From assembly GCF_040931995.1 (NCBI RefSeq), contig NZ_CP162412.1, positions 2,046,001 through 2,110,000 on the forward strand: 64,000 nucleotides of DNA, written 5' to 3'. The stretch comes from Pelagovum sp. HNIBRBA483 (GTDB lineage: Bacteria > Pseudomonadota > Alphaproteobacteria > Rhodobacterales > Rhodobacteraceae). The translations under genes and the position numbers were made by a program. The notes beneath the pieces were generated by a model. It had not been told where the DNA came from. It ran no database searches and was given only the letters and a program-made list of their open reading frames with translations. This document shows, piece after piece, positions 1 through 9,482 of this stretch; positions within the stretch are counted from its first letter, which is position 1; each line of letters starts with the position of its first letter.

Positions 1-1311
1 GGGCCGTCCCCGCGCCCTGCCACCAACGAGGCGCTTTTCGATGTGATCGCCGCAGAGCTTGACACCGGCACCCCAAATGCAACGCCCCGCGACGAAGGCG
101 ATGTAGATAGCGTGACCGACGGCACCGAGATTACCGCCGAATACCGCATCCCTTGGCTGGCGCACGCAACGATGGAACCAATGACCGCGACCGCGCGTGC
201 CTCTAATGGCAACATTGAACTATGGGTTGGCAACCAATCCCCCACCCTGACGCGCGACAAGGTCGCCGAGGCGCTTGGCATCGCGGCCGAAAATGTCACC
301 GTCGAAACACCGATCATGGGCGGTGGCTTCGGTCGGCGCGGTGAGACGGATTTCTCCGTTCTGGCCGCGCGCATTGCGCAAGCCGTGCCGAACACTCCCA
401 TCAATGTCACTTGGACCCGCGAAGAGGATATGCGGCACGATTTCTACCGCCCCGCCGCCATCGCCCGTTTCCGAGGTCTTGTAAAAGACGGTCAAGCAAT
501 CGCGCTTGATGCGAAAGTCTCCGGCCATTCAGTCATGAAAGCCTCCGCCGAGAAGATGGCCGGCAGCGAGACACCCGGCCCCGACCGCGAGCATGTCTCC
601 GGCGGCTTTGATCAACCCTACGGCATCCCCAACTTCCGCTATACGGGCTACCTTGCCCCGACGAATATTCCCGTCGGCTATTGGCGCTCGGTGGGCGCCT
701 CGATGAACGGTTTCTTCTTTGATACCTTCATCGACGAAATGGCCCATGCGGCCGATCGCGACCCTCTGCAATTCCGGCTCGAACTGATCCGGCGCGAGCA
801 TGAGCCTTCCGCCAAAGTGCTGGAAAAAGTGGCCGAAATGTCTGGTTGGACAGGCCAAACGCCAGCCGGAACAGGGCGTGGAGTGTCTTTCTGCTATAGC
901 TACGGCACACCCGTCGCCCAAGTCTGCGAGGTGGTCGAAGAAAACGGCCGCATCCGCATCACCAACCTTTGGATCGCCTGCGATGTCGGCACCGCGCTTG
1001 ACCGCCGCAATATCGAAGCACAGATGACCGGCGGTGCGCTGTTCGGCCTTTCCGCTGCCATGATGGGCGAGATCACCTTCACCGACGGCGCAGCCGATCA
1101 GTATAACTTCCCCGATTACGACGCGCTGCGCATGCACACGGCGCCAAAGATGTCGGTCGCGATCCTCGAAAACAATCGCCATCTTGGCGGCGTGGGGGAG
1201 CCCGCGACACCGCCCGCGCCCGCCGCTCTTGGTAACGCCCTTTTTGATCTGACCGGCCAGCGCCTACGCGAAACCCCGTTTAACAAGGCGGTATCGTTCT
1301 ACGGCGTCTAA
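1..1311 (+). CDS. Molybdopterin-binding large subunit of a xanthine dehydrogenase/isoquinoline 1-oxidoreductase-type hydroxylase (3' part)
   Basis: The reading frame is open from the first base of the window, so the 5' end lies outside; about 436 C-terminal residues are visible. The chain carries GGGFGRRGETDF, the glycine-rich loop that contacts the molybdenum cofactor in this family, and near the C-terminus GGVGEPATPP, whose Glu is the family's catalytic base. The family hydroxylates aldehydes or N-heterocycles using water, with electrons leaving through a 2Fe-2S small subunit. The short, single-chain style and the end of the protein fit the IorB/aldehyde-oxidase-like periplasmic group better than cytosolic xanthine dehydrogenase. 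A cytochrome c gene converges on it from the other strand and could be an electron acceptor, but the opposite orientation makes that only a guess. The substrate cannot be told from sequence. Confidence 0.85.
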   Translation, partial: GPSPRPATNEALFDVIAAELDTGTPNATPRDEGDVDSVTDGTEITAEYRIPWLAHATMEPMTATARASNGNIELWVGNQSPTLTRDKVAEALGIAAENVTVETPIMGGGFGRRGETDFSVLAARIAQAVPNTPINVTWTREEDMRHDFYRPAAIARFRGLVKDGQAIALDAKVSGHSVMKASAEKMAGSETPGPDREHVSGGFDQPYGIPNFRYTGYLAPTNIPVGYWRSVGASMNGFFFDTFIDEMAHAADRDPLQFRLELIRREHEPSAKVLEKVAEMSGWTGQTPAGTGRGVSFCYSYGTPVAQVCEVVEENGRIRITNLWIACDVGTALDRRNIEAQMTGGALFGLSAAMMGEITFTDGAADQYNFPDYDALRMHTAPKMSVAILENNRHLGGVGEPATPPAPAALGNALFDLTGQRLRETPFNKAVSFYGV

Positions 1312-1330
1312 TCTTGTGAAAGATGCGCAC

Positions 1331-1375
1331 AGGCGGCGGTGAGGTAGCCACAATGGTGGCGCACATCCGCCGCCT
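1331..1375. other. Two-part stem-loop between convergent genes, possible bidirectional terminator
   Basis: The outer arms AGGCGGCGG (1331-1339) and CCGCCGCCT (1367-1375) are perfectly complementary, and inside them GCCAC (1347-1351) pairs with GTGGC (1356-1360). There is no T-run on either side, so if it ends transcription of the hydroxylase gene or the cytochrome gene it is not a classical intrinsic terminator. Confidence 0.5.
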
Positions 1376-1406
1376 CGTGCCGTCCAAGCGCAAATTCCCG
1401 CGCCGG

Positions 1407-1844
1407 TTAGTCGATGCCGTTCTCGCGCTGCAACGCGCGAACATAATCGACGATATTCGCCACATCCGACGGCGTAAGCCCGCTTTGCGGCGGCATGTCG
1501 CCAAACGGCCAGTGATGCGCACGCACGCCCCGCTGGACAGCCATCAGGAACGCCATATCCCCATGATGACTCGGCTCATAAATTTTGTGCACCAGCGGCG
1601 GGCCCATACCCAAACGGCCAGTGGCATTCTCGCCATGGCAGTCGGCACAGACAGCATCAAACGCACGTTTGCCCATTTCCTGTTTCGCGGTCAGGCTCTC
1701 GGGCAATGTGATCTCGACCAGCGGCGCGCCCTCTGCGCCGTTTTCCTGCGCTATCGCCTGATCTGTGCCGCCCACTATCATCCATACCGCACCGCCCAGC
1801 GCCAATGCCGCAACTGCCCCCATGATTACTGAATTCCGCTTCAC
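1407..1844 (-). CDS. Small periplasmic/membrane-anchored class I cytochrome c
   Basis: 145 residues. An N-terminal hydrophobic segment (about residues 7-27) is a signal peptide or anchor. The single haem site is CADCHG, and a Met in GDMPPQSGL is the likely sixth haem ligand. The tail (SDVANIVDYVRALQ) is the usual last helix of cytochrome c. It probably carries electrons in the periplasm. It converges with the molybdenum hydroxylase gene and stops about 95 bases from it. Hydroxylases of the isoquinoline/aldehyde type often hand electrons to c-type cytochromes, but nothing in the sequence proves the pairing. Confidence 0.85.
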   Translation of the reverse strand: MKRNSVIMGAVAALALGGAVWMIVGGTDQAIAQENGAEGAPLVEITLPESLTAKQEMGKRAFDAVCADCHGENATGRLGMGPPLVHKIYEPSHHGDMAFLMAVQRGVRAHHWPFGDMPPQSGLTPSDVANIVDYVRALQRENGID

Positions 1845-1910
1845 GAAGCTCTCCCTGTCTCACTGTATTTGATCTGCTAGAGGTTCCAGCAGGGGGAAGG
1901 TCAAGCGACC

Positions 1911-2696
1911 CTATGCCGTCTGACGAAGATGTGAGCGCCCTGCGGCCCATGCATGTACTGCCGCGCCGAAGGCGGCGAAAAGCGGGCGCGACACCGGATC
2001 ATTGGCAGCGTTCCATTCCGGATGCCACTGCACGCCCAGCGCAAAGCCCGGCGCATCCTTGATGTAGATCGCCTCCGGCGTTCCGTCCGGTGCGTAGCCG
2101 TCGATCACGACCCGCTCGCCCGCATCCTTGATGCCCTGCCCGTGCAGTGTGTTCGTCATCACTTCCCGCGCCCCCATCAGCCGATGGAAAACACCACCGT
2201 CAGAGAAGGTCACGCTATGACGCAGCGCAAACTTTTCCTCCAGCGTCCCGTCCGGCGGCATGCGGTGATTATCCCGCCCCGGCAGATCGCGGATCTCGGG
2301 GTATAGGGTTCCGCCCATCGCAACGTTCATTTCTTGAAAACCACGGCAGACCCCCAAAACCGGCTGCCCCCGCGCCACGCACTTGCGCACCAGCGGCAAG
2401 GCCACGGCATCGCGGCAGCGATCAAATGCCCCATGCGCTTCGGTTTCCGCCTCGCCATATTCCTCGGGGTGCACATTCGGCCCACCACCCGGCAGGAAAA
2501 TACCGTCACAAATCTCTAGCAGGTCGTCAACATCGACGGCACTCGGCATCCCCGGCACCAACAGCGGCAGGGCGCCGGTCACATCCGCAATCGCGGCAAG
2601 AACCATTTCACCCGCCGCTTGTGCCGGATATTGATCATGCACGAGGGTAAAATTCCCGACCACTCCGACCACAGGTCGCGTCATAACAATATGCAT
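1911..2696 (-). CDS. Class I glutamine amidotransferase-like hydrolase (peptidase C26, PuuD-like)
   Basis: 261 residues. The nucleophile elbow GVCRGFQEMN carries the catalytic Cys, and VQWHPEW carries the His-x-Glu pair, which together form the triad of the gamma-glutamyl hydrolase family. Members such as PuuD cleave gamma-glutamyl-gamma-aminobutyrate in putrescine breakdown. No other putrescine gene is visible nearby, so the substrate is open. The ATG at 2696 was chosen; a second ATG four codons in is a possible alternative. The gene stops about 65 bases upstream of the cytochrome gene on the same strand, so the two may be co-transcribed. Confidence 0.8.
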   Translation of the reverse strand: MHIVMTRPVVGVVGNFTLVHDQYPAQAAGEMVLAAIADVTGALPLLVPGMPSAVDVDDLLEICDGIFLPGGGPNVHPEEYGEAETEAHGAFDRCRDAVALPLVRKCVARGQPVLGVCRGFQEMNVAMGGTLYPEIRDLPGRDNHRMPPDGTLEEKFALRHSVTFSDGGVFHRLMGAREVMTNTLHGQGIKDAGERVVIDGYAPDGTPEAIYIKDAPGFALGVQWHPEWNAANDPVSRPLFAAFGAAVHAWAAGRSHLRQTA

Positions 2697-2741
2697 CCAT
2701 CTCTGACTGTTATGGCGAGCATATCCCCCAGCTTCGCAATA

Positions 2742-2769
2742 GAAAAGGGCGCAGCTTCAGCCGCGCCCT
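2742..2769 (-). terminator. Rho-independent terminator of the GlcG-like gene
   Basis: On the minus strand AGGGCGC pairs with GCGCCCT (arms 2763-2769 and 2746-2752) and is followed by TTTTCT. It lies 25 bases past the stop of the GlcG-like gene and upstream of the C26 hydrolase gene, so it separates the two. Confidence 0.75.
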
Positions 2770-2794
2770 CAATCAACCCCAAAACAAGTAGGCG

Positions 2795-3223
2795 TTATTC
2801 TTCTGCGGTCAGCCCCACGGCCTCGATCCCCGCAACGGCGGCGATCACGTCGTTATCCGATGTATCGCCCGTCACACCGACAGCGCCGACGATCTTGCCC
2901 GCCTTGTCACGCACCAAAAGCCCGCCCGGCACCGGAACTACCTTCCCGCCGTAGACGCCATTCATCGCCGCCATGAAGTAGGCTTGCTGCTCGGCCCGCG
3001 CCATCTGCGCACGCCCTGCCATCCCCAGCATGATTGCGCCATGGGCCTTGCCTTGCGCGATCCCGAACCGGCCCGGCGCCGCGCCGTCCTCACGCTCAAA
3101 AGCTTTGATATGCCCGCCGGTGTCCAACACCACGACCGAAAGCGGCTTGAAGCCCTCCTCACGCGCCTTGGCGAGCGTCTTTCGAATGATTGTCCGTGCG
3201 CGGTTGAGTGAAAGTTCCGCCAT
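2795..3223 (-). CDS. GlcG/HbpS family protein (DUF336)
   Basis: 142 residues. The chain shows the family's pattern: an N-terminal helix (LSLNRARTIIRKTLAKA), a strand with VVVLDTGGHIKAFERED, and the Gly-rich end GAVGVTGDTSDNDVIAA. GlcG proteins often lie beside glycolate/malate-synthase genes, and here malate synthase G lies directly upstream on the same strand with a gap of about 57 bases, so a shared transcript is likely. The biochemical role is not settled; haem-binding members are known. The start at 3223 is preferred over an upstream in-frame codon because GGGAGA sits just ahead of it. Confidence 0.85.
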   Translation of the reverse strand: MAELSLNRARTIIRKTLAKAREEGFKPLSVVVLDTGGHIKAFEREDGAAPGRFGIAQGKAHGAIMLGMAGRAQMARAEQQAYFMAAMNGVYGGKVVPVPGGLLVRDKAGKIVGAVGVTGDTSDNDVIAAVAGIEAVGLTAEE

Positions 3224-3280
3224 TTGAGTCTCCCATGAAAAGAAAACCCGCCGCCACAACCGTGGCCGCGGGTCTGTTAT

Positions 3281-5428
3281 TTAGTTGGCGTTTGCCGCTT
3301 TCAGCTCCAACCGGCGGCGATGCAGCACCGGCTCGGTATAGCCCGAAGGCTGCTCGCGCCCTTTGAACACCAGATCACATGCCGCTTGGAACGCGATCCC
3401 GTCAAACTCAGGCGCCATCGGCTGATAAAGCGGATCGCCTTCGTTCTGGCGGTCCACCACGGCAGCCATCTTCTGCATTGCTGCCATGACTTCCTTCTCG
3501 CTGACCACACCATGATGCAGCCAGTTGGCCAGGTGCTGCGAGCTGATCCGGCAGGTCGCGCGGTCTTCCATCAGGCCCACGTCATTGATGTCCGGCACTT
3601 TGGAGCATCCAACACCCTGATCAATCCAGCGCACCACATAGCCCAGAATGCCCTGCGCGTTGTTCTCGACTTCCTTGATGATCTGTTCTTTCGACCACTT
3701 CCGGTAGCTCGCCATCGGGATATCCAGCAGCGTATCGACAAAGGCACGCCGCCCGCCCTTCTTAAGCTTTTCCTGCACCGCGAACACATCGACCTTATGG
3801 TAATGCAGCGCATGCAGCGTCGCGGCGGTGGGAGACGGCACCCACGCACAGTTCGCACCGGATTTCGGATGCTCGATCTTCTGCTCCATCATCGCGGCCA
3901 TCAGGTCGGGCATCGCCCACATGCCCTTACCAATCTGCGCCTTGCCGGACAGTCCGCATTCAAGGCCGATATCCACGTTCTGGTTCTCGTAGCCGCCAAT
4001 CCATGCCTTGCGCTTGATAAAGTCCTTCCGGCTGAACGGCCCTGCTTCCATGCTGGTATGGATCTCGTCGCCCGTCCGGTCGAGGAAGCCGGTGTTGATG
4101 AAAGCCACGCGCGATTTCGCTGCGCGGATACATTCCTTCAGGTTCACACTGGTGCGGCGCTCTTCGTCCATCACACCGATCTTCACGGTGTTTTGCGGCA
4201 GGCCGAGGAAGCTCTCGACGCGGGTGAAAATCTCGTCGGCAAAGCCCACTTCTTCCGGCCCGTGCATCTTCGGCTTCACGATGTAGACAGACCCATGTAC
4301 CGAATTGCCGCTTTCGCGCTTCAGGTCGTGAATGGCGATCAGCGTCGTGATCGCGGCATCCATCAGCCCCTCGGGGATCTCGTTGCCATCCGCATCAAGG
4401 ATCGCAGGGTTGGTCATCAGATGGCCCACATTGCGCACCCACAGGAGCGCCCGCCCCTTCAGCACCAACTCGCTGCCATCCGGCGCGGTGTAACGGCGGT
4501 CATCGTTCAGGCGGCGTGTAATGGTCTTGCCACCCTTCTCCAGCGTCGCTTCCAGATTGCCCTGCATCAGGCCGAGCCAGTTGCTATAAGCCTGCACCTT
4601 GTCCTCGGCATCCACGCAGGCGACCGAGTCCTCGCAATCCATAATAGCCGAAACGGCGCTTTCGATCTGCACATCGGCGAGCAAGGCCTGATCGCGGCAG
4701 CCAATCGGGTGCGCACGGTCGAAAACCAGCTCCACATGCAGCCCGTGATTGCGCAGCAAGATCGCATCCGGCGCTTTCGGGTTGCCTTTGTAGCCGACAA
4801 ATTTCTCCGGCTGCGCCAGCGGGCAATCATCCACCAACAGCGCCCCGTCCTGCACATAGTAGCGGTGCACATCCGCATGGCTCGCGCCTTGGATCGGGAA
4901 AGCTTCGTCAAGGAACACCCGCGCCCGCGCCACAACCCGCGCACCGTGGCCACGGTCATAACCGCCCTTCGGCGCAGGCGTGCCCATCGCGTCTGTGCCG
5001 TAGAGGCAGTCATAAAGGCTGCCCCAACGTGCATTCGCCGCGTTCAGCGCGTAGCGGGCATTGGTGATCGGCACCACCAACTGCGGCCCGGGAACGGAGG
5101 CAATCTCAGGATCCACATTCGCGGTATCAATCTCGAAGTCGGGGCCTTCCTCAACCAGATAACCGATATCCTTCAGGAACCGCTTATAGGCTTCGTGATC
5201 ATGCGGCTGGTTGCGATGGCGCACATGCCAGTCGTCGATCTGGCTCTGCAATTCTTCGCGCTTTTCGAGGAACGCTTTGTTTTTCGGGGCCAAGTCACCG
5301 ATCATCTCCGCAAAACCGGACCAGAACGCCTCTGCCGACACATCCGTCCCCGGCAGCGCTTGCTCGTCCACGAAACGGGCCAGTTCCTCAGCCACTTGCA
5401 GGCCATTCTTGTCGATGCGGTTTACCAT
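3281..5428 (-). CDS. glcB: Malate synthase G
   Basis: 715 residues, close to the usual length for isoform G (about 720). The enzyme condenses glyoxylate with acetyl-CoA to give malate in the cytoplasm. The family segments are visible in order: an N-terminal clasp, the TIM-barrel part with [15 protein letters not shown] (acidic metal and glyoxylate site region), [31 protein letters not shown]-like residues (here [16 protein letters not shown]), and the C-terminal plug ending in QYxP-like sequence. The start at 5428 has GGAGGG seven bases upstream; an in-frame TTG 15 bases earlier has none. The FadR-type inverted repeat at 5516-5534 lies about 90 bases upstream and may be its operator. No isocitrate lyase gene is visible, so the glyoxylate may come from glycolate oxidation. 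Confidence 0.97.
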   Translation of the reverse strand: MVNRIDKNGLQVAEELARFVDEQALPGTDVSAEAFWSGFAEMIGDLAPKNKAFLEKREELQSQIDDWHVRHRNQPHDHEAYKRFLKDIGYLVEEGPDFEIDTANVDPEIASVPGPQLVVPITNARYALNAANARWGSLYDCLYGTDAMGTPAPKGGYDRGHGARVVARARVFLDEAFPIQGASHADVHRYYVQDGALLVDDCPLAQPEKFVGYKGNPKAPDAILLRNHGLHVELVFDRAHPIGCRDQALLADVQIESAVSAIMDCEDSVACVDAEDKVQAYSNWLGLMQGNLEATLEKGGKTITRRLNDDRRYTAPDGSELVLKGRALLWVRNVGHLMTNPAILDADGNEIPEGLMDAAITTLIAIHDLKRESGNSVHGSVYIVKPKMHGPEEVGFADEIFTRVESFLGLPQNTVKIGVMDEERRTSVNLKECIRAAKSRVAFINTGFLDRTGDEIHTSMEAGPFSRKDFIKRKAWIGGYENQNVDIGLECGLSGKAQIGKGMWAMPDLMAAMMEQKIEHPKSGANCAWVPSPTAATLHALHYHKVDVFAVQEKLKKGGRRAFVDTLLDIPMASYRKWSKEQIIKEVENNAQGILGYVVRWIDQGVGCSKVPDINDVGLMEDRATCRISSQHLANWLHHGVVSEKEVMAAMQKMAAVVDRQNEGDPLYQPMAPEFDGIAFQAACDLVFKGREQPSGYTEPVLHRRRLELKAANAN

Positions 5429-5515
5429 GTCGCGTCCCTCCAATTATGCTCTGGCATACATTCGCATGCCGGTCGCCCGCTAAATAGCTCTCAAGTTTCC
5501 GATAGGCAACAAAAT

Positions 5516-5534
5516 TGGTAAAACTATTTTACCA
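5516..5534. promoter_or_regulatory. Candidate FadR/GlcC-type operator upstream of malate synthase
   Basis: TGGTAAAACTATTTTACCA is a perfect inverted repeat of 8-base arms around a 3-base centre. The outer TGGT...ACCA is typical of FadR-subfamily GntR regulators (GlcC, PdhR, LldR). It sits in the short gap between the DUF2256 stop and the glcB start. No such regulator gene is in this window. Confidence 0.5.
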
Positions 5535-5550
5535 GTATGGCGCAGCTGTT

Positions 5551-5718
5551 TCATGATTTCCTTGAAAAAGACGGGGACCGCGCCTGACCACGGCATCGGT
5601 CAGAGCAATAGCGCACCTCGTCCCAGACCTTCGCCCACTTTTTCCGCCACGCGAAGGGCCGCCCACAGGTCGCGCAGGTCTTGCTCGGCAGATCAGCCTT
5701 ACGGCGCATCTTTCCCAT
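5551..5718 (-). CDS. DUF2256 small zinc-ribbon-like protein
   Basis: 55 residues, short enough to be easily missed. The product has the layout CATCGRPFAWRKKWAKVW followed by YCSDRC, which is the DUF2256 pattern: two Cys pairs that probably hold zinc and a basic, Trp-rich middle. The ATG at 5718 has GGAG about nine bases upstream. Frames on the other strand and a 78-codon frame on the same strand cover this stretch but lack any family pattern. DUF2256 proteins are often found near photolyase/cryptochrome genes, which are absent here. The function is unknown. Confidence 0.85.
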   Translation of the reverse strand: MGKMRRKADLPSKTCATCGRPFAWRKKWAKVWDEVRYCSDRCRGQARSPSFSRKS

Positions 5719-5761
5719 TGGAACGACTCCCTGATGACTGGGCCGCTACCTATACCGTCAC

Positions 5762-6334
5762 TCACTTACGGCAATAGGGCTGTGCGCGGGTCCATTCCAC
5801 CATATCCGCCCGCTTCCGCTCCGAAAGGAACGGCGCCCAATCGGCTGCCAGCCCCGCGCGGCCCGTTCCCACCATGCCGTCCCGCGTAACCGTCACCGCC
5901 GCGATCCGCACCCCGCACGAGAGGTTCGCCGCGCCATCCTTCAGCGCCTCGGCGTCACGCGCCACACAACCGTAATGCCGCGCTGTCGGCGGGGCGATCT
6001 GCAACAACCCGATCCAACGCCCGCCCCCGCCTGACGCACGCGGGTTCCATGTGCTCTCATGTTTGGCCAATGCCGAAAACAGGCCCGTCCAAAACAACTC
6101 CCGCGCGCCGCGATCCGCAGTCTCATAGGCAGGGCACCATGTATCAATGTCCTCCGGAACCAAATCCACCAGCGCCGCGCCATGACTGGCCAGCGCGCCG
6201 CGCGTCGCCATTGTCCATTCCGCCGCTTCGGGCCGGTGATCCCAACGCATCACCACAGGCTCTTCCCCCGCCTGCACCGTCGCGCACCCCGCCAAACCGG
6301 CAGCAAGCGCCACTGCCCGAATCCATATCTTCAT
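5762..6334 (-). CDS. Lytic transglycosylase-like lipoprotein (SLT fold)
   Basis: 190 residues. The N-terminus has a signal peptide ending in a lipobox-like LAGC at residues 13-16, so it is probably lipid-anchored. In the mature part, ALAKHESTWNP supplies the catalytic Glu and GLLQIAPPTARHYGC matches the second SLT motif (usually GLMQI.P.TA). Such enzymes cleave the MurNAc-GlcNAc bond of murein with formation of a 1,6-anhydro end. The start at 6334 follows GGAGCGGAGA and opens directly on the signal peptide; a longer frame upstream has no signal-peptide logic. It is divergent from gatB with a gap of about 208 bases, in which no further gene or strong repeat was seen. Confidence 0.85.
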   Translation of the reverse strand: MKIWIRAVALAAGLAGCATVQAGEEPVVMRWDHRPEAAEWTMATRGALASHGAALVDLVPEDIDTWCPAYETADRGARELFWTGLFSALAKHESTWNPRASGGGGRWIGLLQIAPPTARHYGCVARDAEALKDGAANLSCGVRIAAVTVTRDGMVGTGRAGLAADWAPFLSERKRADMVEWTRAQPYCRK

Positions 6335-6542
6335 TCTCCGCTCCGCGCGATTGTTCCTCTTGCCGCCTACCCTGCACCGCGCACCCTCGCCAGCGTCACG
6401 CGCAGCAGCGGCAGGTTTCGGCATCTCTCCGCCACGCCTGAGCAAACATCCGCCACTTGCAGCGCCGCCGCCTCTCGCCTAGAGAATGCGCAACACTTTT
6501 CTGCCCAAGGGCCACGACTGATTAGCGGAGATAGTCCAGCCA

Positions 6543-8054
6543 ATGCTCGATCTGACCTACGAAGCCCCGAAACCGAAAACCATCGCAGGCGCAACCGGCG
6601 ATTGGGAGCTTGTCATCGGCCTCGAAGTCCACGCACAGGTCGCGACCAAGGCCAAATTGTTCTCCGGTGCCTCCACTCGTTTCGGCGCCGAGCCAAACTC
6701 CAATGTGGCCTTCGTCGATGCCGGCATGCCCGGGATGTTGCCGGTGATCAACGAGGGCTGCGTCGCTCAGGCCGTCCGCACCGGCTTGGGCCTGAAGGCC
6801 GAGATCAATCTCTGGTCTGCCTTCGACCGCAAGAACTACTTCTACCCCGATCTGCCGCAGGGCTACCAGATCAGCCAGCTCTACCACCCCATCGTGGGCG
6901 ATGGTGAAGTCATCGTCGATATGGCCCCGGGCATCGCGCGGCGCGTCCGCATCGAGCGCATTCACCTCGAACAGGATGCCGGCAAGTCGATCCACGACAT
7001 GGACCCGCATATGTCCTTCGTCGATCTCAACCGCACAGGCGTCGCCCTGATGGAGATCGTCTCCCGCCCCGACATCCGCGGCCCCGAAGAGGCCGCAGCC
7101 TATGTCGGCAAGCTGCGCCAGATCATGCGCTACTTGGGCACCTGCGACGGCAACATGCAAAACGGCAACCTCCGCGCCGATGTAAACGTCTCCGTCTGCC
7201 GCCCCGGTGACTACGAGAAGTATCAAGAAACGCAGGATTTCTCCCATCTCGGCACCCGCTGCGAGATCAAGAACATGAACTCCATGCGCTTCATCCAGAT
7301 GGCGATTGATTTCGAGGCCCGCCGCCAGATCGCGCTTCTGGAGGATGGCAAGGAAGTCGTGCAGGAAACACGCCTCTACGATCCCGACAAGAACGAGACT
7401 CGCTCCATGCGCTCCAAGGAAGAGGCGCACGATTATCGCTACTTCCCCGACCCCGATCTCCTTCCCTTGGAGATCGAGCAGGCGTGGGTGGATGACATCG
7501 CCGCCTCCCTCCCCGAACTGCCCGACGAGAAGAAAGCCCGCTTCGTCACCGAATTCGGGCTCTCGGAGTATGACGCAGGCGTGCTGACCGCCGAAGTCGC
7601 CAACGCCACCTATTTCGAAAAAGTCGCCGAAGGCCGCGACGGAAAGCTCGCCGCCAACTGGGTGATCAACGAGCTGTTCGGTCGCCTGAAGAAAGAAGAT
7701 CACAGCATCGACGACTCGCCCGTCTCGCCAGAGCAACTCGGCAAGATCGTCGGCCTGATCACTAAGGGCGATATCTCCGGCAAGATCGCCAAAGACCTTT
7801 TCGAGATCGTCTACGCTGAGGGTGGCGATCCAGAAGCCATCGTCGAAGAACGCGGCATGAAGCAGGTCACCGATACCGGCGCTATCGAAGCCGCCGTTGA
7901 TGAGGTCATCGTAGCCAACCCCGCGCAGGTCGAAAAGGCGCAGCAAAACCCCAAGCTGGCTGGCTGGTTCGTCGGTCAGGTGATGAAGGCCACCGGCGGC
8001 AAGGCAAACCCCGCCGCCGTGGATGCTTTGGTCAAGGCAAAGCTTGGCCTCTAA
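6543..8054 (+). CDS. gatB: Asp-tRNA(Asn)/Glu-tRNA(Gln) amidotransferase subunit B
   Basis: 503 residues, normal for GatB. With GatA and GatC it converts misacylated Glu-tRNA(Gln) or Asp-tRNA(Asn) to the correct amide form; GatB holds the kinase step and the tRNA. The signature VIGLEVHAQ near residue 25, then [29 protein letters not shown] and the C-terminal YqeY-like helical part ending in [17 protein letters not shown] are all present. gatA and gatC are not in the window, so this organism keeps gatB apart from them. A strong hairpin follows the stop. Confidence 0.98.
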   Translation: MLDLTYEAPKPKTIAGATGDWELVIGLEVHAQVATKAKLFSGASTRFGAEPNSNVAFVDAGMPGMLPVINEGCVAQAVRTGLGLKAEINLWSAFDRKNYFYPDLPQGYQISQLYHPIVGDGEVIVDMAPGIARRVRIERIHLEQDAGKSIHDMDPHMSFVDLNRTGVALMEIVSRPDIRGPEEAAAYVGKLRQIMRYLGTCDGNMQNGNLRADVNVSVCRPGDYEKYQETQDFSHLGTRCEIKNMNSMRFIQMAIDFEARRQIALLEDGKEVVQETRLYDPDKNETRSMRSKEEAHDYRYFPDPDLLPLEIEQAWVDDIAASLPELPDEKKARFVTEFGLSEYDAGVLTAEVANATYFEKVAEGRDGKLAANWVINELFGRLKKEDHSIDDSPVSPEQLGKIVGLITKGDISGKIAKDLFEIVYAEGGDPEAIVEERGMKQVTDTGAIEAAVDEVIVANPAQVEKAQQNPKLAGWFVGQVMKATGGKANPAAVDALVKAKLGL

Positions 8055-8070
8055 CCACCCTGCGACATGA

Positions 8071-8107
8071 ACACCGTCGGGCGCGCAAGCGCGCGGCGGT
8101 GTCTTTT
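8071..8107 (+). terminator. Terminator after gatB
   Basis: ACACCGTCGG... pairs with ...GCGGTGT across a short loop, with one mismatch (arms 8071-8085 and 8088-8102), followed by CTTTTC. It lies between the gatB stop and the convergent GFA gene. Confidence 0.75.
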
Positions 8108-8607
8108 CACTCTTCCATATTCCGCGTCGCGGTTTTCAAAACCGCCGCGCGCCGCTCCAAGCTCTCGGGCGAAAAGTGCTCTTTCGCGTCGTAGTATTCC
8201 TCATGCACATTCGCGTCAGGCGGCAGCACCACCCACGGCTGCTTGGTTGAGGTGTAAATATGGATGTCCGGCGGGAAACGGTCGGGATCATCCAACGTCC
8301 CCACCCTGATGAACTTGAAGGCCTCCCGATACCCACCAAAGAAGTAATGGCTCCAAACCGTGACTTGGCATTTCGGGCAACGGACCATCAACTGCCCCTT
8401 ACCACCGGGCGACGGAATCATCGTCTCTTCCACAGCGCCCGCCAGCAACACGACCCGATCACTCTCGATAACCGCGTTGATCGCAAAAGCGCTGCCCGAT
8501 TGCCGCTGGCACCAACGGCAATGGCATCCATGCACGGTGAACGGCGTATCCTGCATCCGGTAGCGCACATGGCCACAGGCGCAGCCTCCGTCAAAACTTT
8601 CTGGCAT
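8107..8607 (-). CDS. GFA-family zinc protein (glutathione-dependent formaldehyde-activating enzyme-like)
   Basis: 166 residues. The Cys pattern of the GFA/CENP-V fold is clear: GGCACGHVRY, CHCRWCQRQSG and CPKCQV supply the two zinc sites. Members spontaneously or enzymatically combine formaldehyde and glutathione, though many have unknown substrates. The start at 8607 has GGGAGAGGG ahead of it; a longer in-frame start reaches 8652 but lacks a ribosome site. It converges on gatB and is divergent from the TauE-type permease. No formaldehyde oxidation genes are adjacent. Confidence 0.85.
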   Translation of the reverse strand: MPESFDGGCACGHVRYRMQDTPFTVHGCHCRWCQRQSGSAFAINAVIESDRVVLLAGAVEETMIPSPGGKGQLMVRCPKCQVTVWSHYFFGGYREAFKFIRVGTLDDPDRFPPDIHIYTSTKQPWVVLPPDANVHEEYYDAKEHFSPESLERRAAVLKTATRNMEE

Positions 8608-8741
8608 GGTCCCTCTCCCTTCGTATTCGGTGTACACGCTAGCACAAGCCACCTGCCAAACCTAGGATCACCACCGCCTCTGTTTAGGGGCTGTTCTTTC
8701 CCCGCTTTCTGCTAACGTCCGCCGCAAAAGGAGAGTCGCCG

Positions 8742-9482
8742 ATGCTAGCTGGGCTGGAAACCGCAGATTTCATTATGCTGTCATTCGCGGCTTTCCTCGC
8801 CTCAACCGTTCGCGGGTTTTCCGGCTTCGGTTCTGCCTTGATCTATTTGCCGTTAGCTGGGCAAGTCCTCACCCCGTTTCAGGCGATCACAACGATCATC
8901 ATCTTTGACCTTGTTGGGCCATTGCCGCTGGTGCGTCGCGCCATGCGCAATTGCGAGGGCCGTGATCTCATGCGGCTCGTGACGGGCCTGATCGTCGCCC
9001 TGCCCGTCGGCCTCTATATCCTGACCATCGCCCCACCCGAGGTGTTCCGCTACGCCGTATCGATCATTGCACTTGTGATGCTGGGCTTCCTGATCTCCGG
9101 CCTGCGGTATCGCGGGCCGCTTACCCCGCCGCTGATCTATGGCACCGGCACCGCATCCGGCTTCCTGCAAGGGGTCGCAGGCTTGCCCGGGCCGCCGGTG
9201 ATCCTCCTCTACATGGCCAGCACCCGCCCGGCAGAGGTGATCCGCGCCAACACGTTTCTCTTCCTGTTTATCACCGATGTCGTGCTTTTACCGATGCTCT
9301 GGCTCTACGGCGAGCTGCAACTCACAGCCGTGCTCTGGGGCGTTATGCTGATCATCCCCACCTTCGCGGGCAGCATGATCGGCAACTGGCTGTTCCGTCC
9401 CCGCTTCGAGCGCGCCTATCGCACAGCTGCCTACCTGATCATCGCCGCGACAGCGCTCTCCGGCCTGCCACTCTGGGGCTAG
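8742..9482 (+). CDS. TauE/SafE family permease (sulfite exporter-like)
   Basis: 246 residues with about eight hydrophobic segments arranged in two halves, as in TauE/SafE proteins. The N-terminal motif STVRGFSGFGSALIYLPL and the second-half GTASGFLQGVAGLPGPPV are the repeated family signature. Members export sulfite, sulfoacetate or other organosulfonates, or take up related anions; nothing nearby names the substrate. AAAGGAGAG lies just ahead of the ATG. Its stop is directly adjacent to that of the mannitol dehydrogenase gene on the other strand, leaving no terminator space. Confidence 0.85.
   Translation: MLAGLETADFIMLSFAAFLASTVRGFSGFGSALIYLPLAGQVLTPFQAITTIIIFDLVGPLPLVRRAMRNCEGRDLMRLVTGLIVALPVGLYILTIAPPEVFRYAVSIIALVMLGFLISGLRYRGPLTPPLIYGTGTASGFLQGVAGLPGPPVILLYMASTRPAEVIRANTFLFLFITDVVLLPMLWLYGELQLTAVLWGVMLIIPTFAGSMIGNWLFRPRFERAYRTAAYLIIAATALSGLPLWG

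Noticed and set aside
3320-5521. 733-codon open frame on the plus strand over malate synthase
   Set aside because: It is the antisense shadow of glcB in high-GC DNA; it is His/Arg-rich, has no family motif and no ribosome site.
6522-7946. 474-codon open frame on the minus strand over gatB
   Set aside because: Shadow of gatB; low-complexity Val/Asp/Gly-rich composition and no motif, while gatB has all family signatures.
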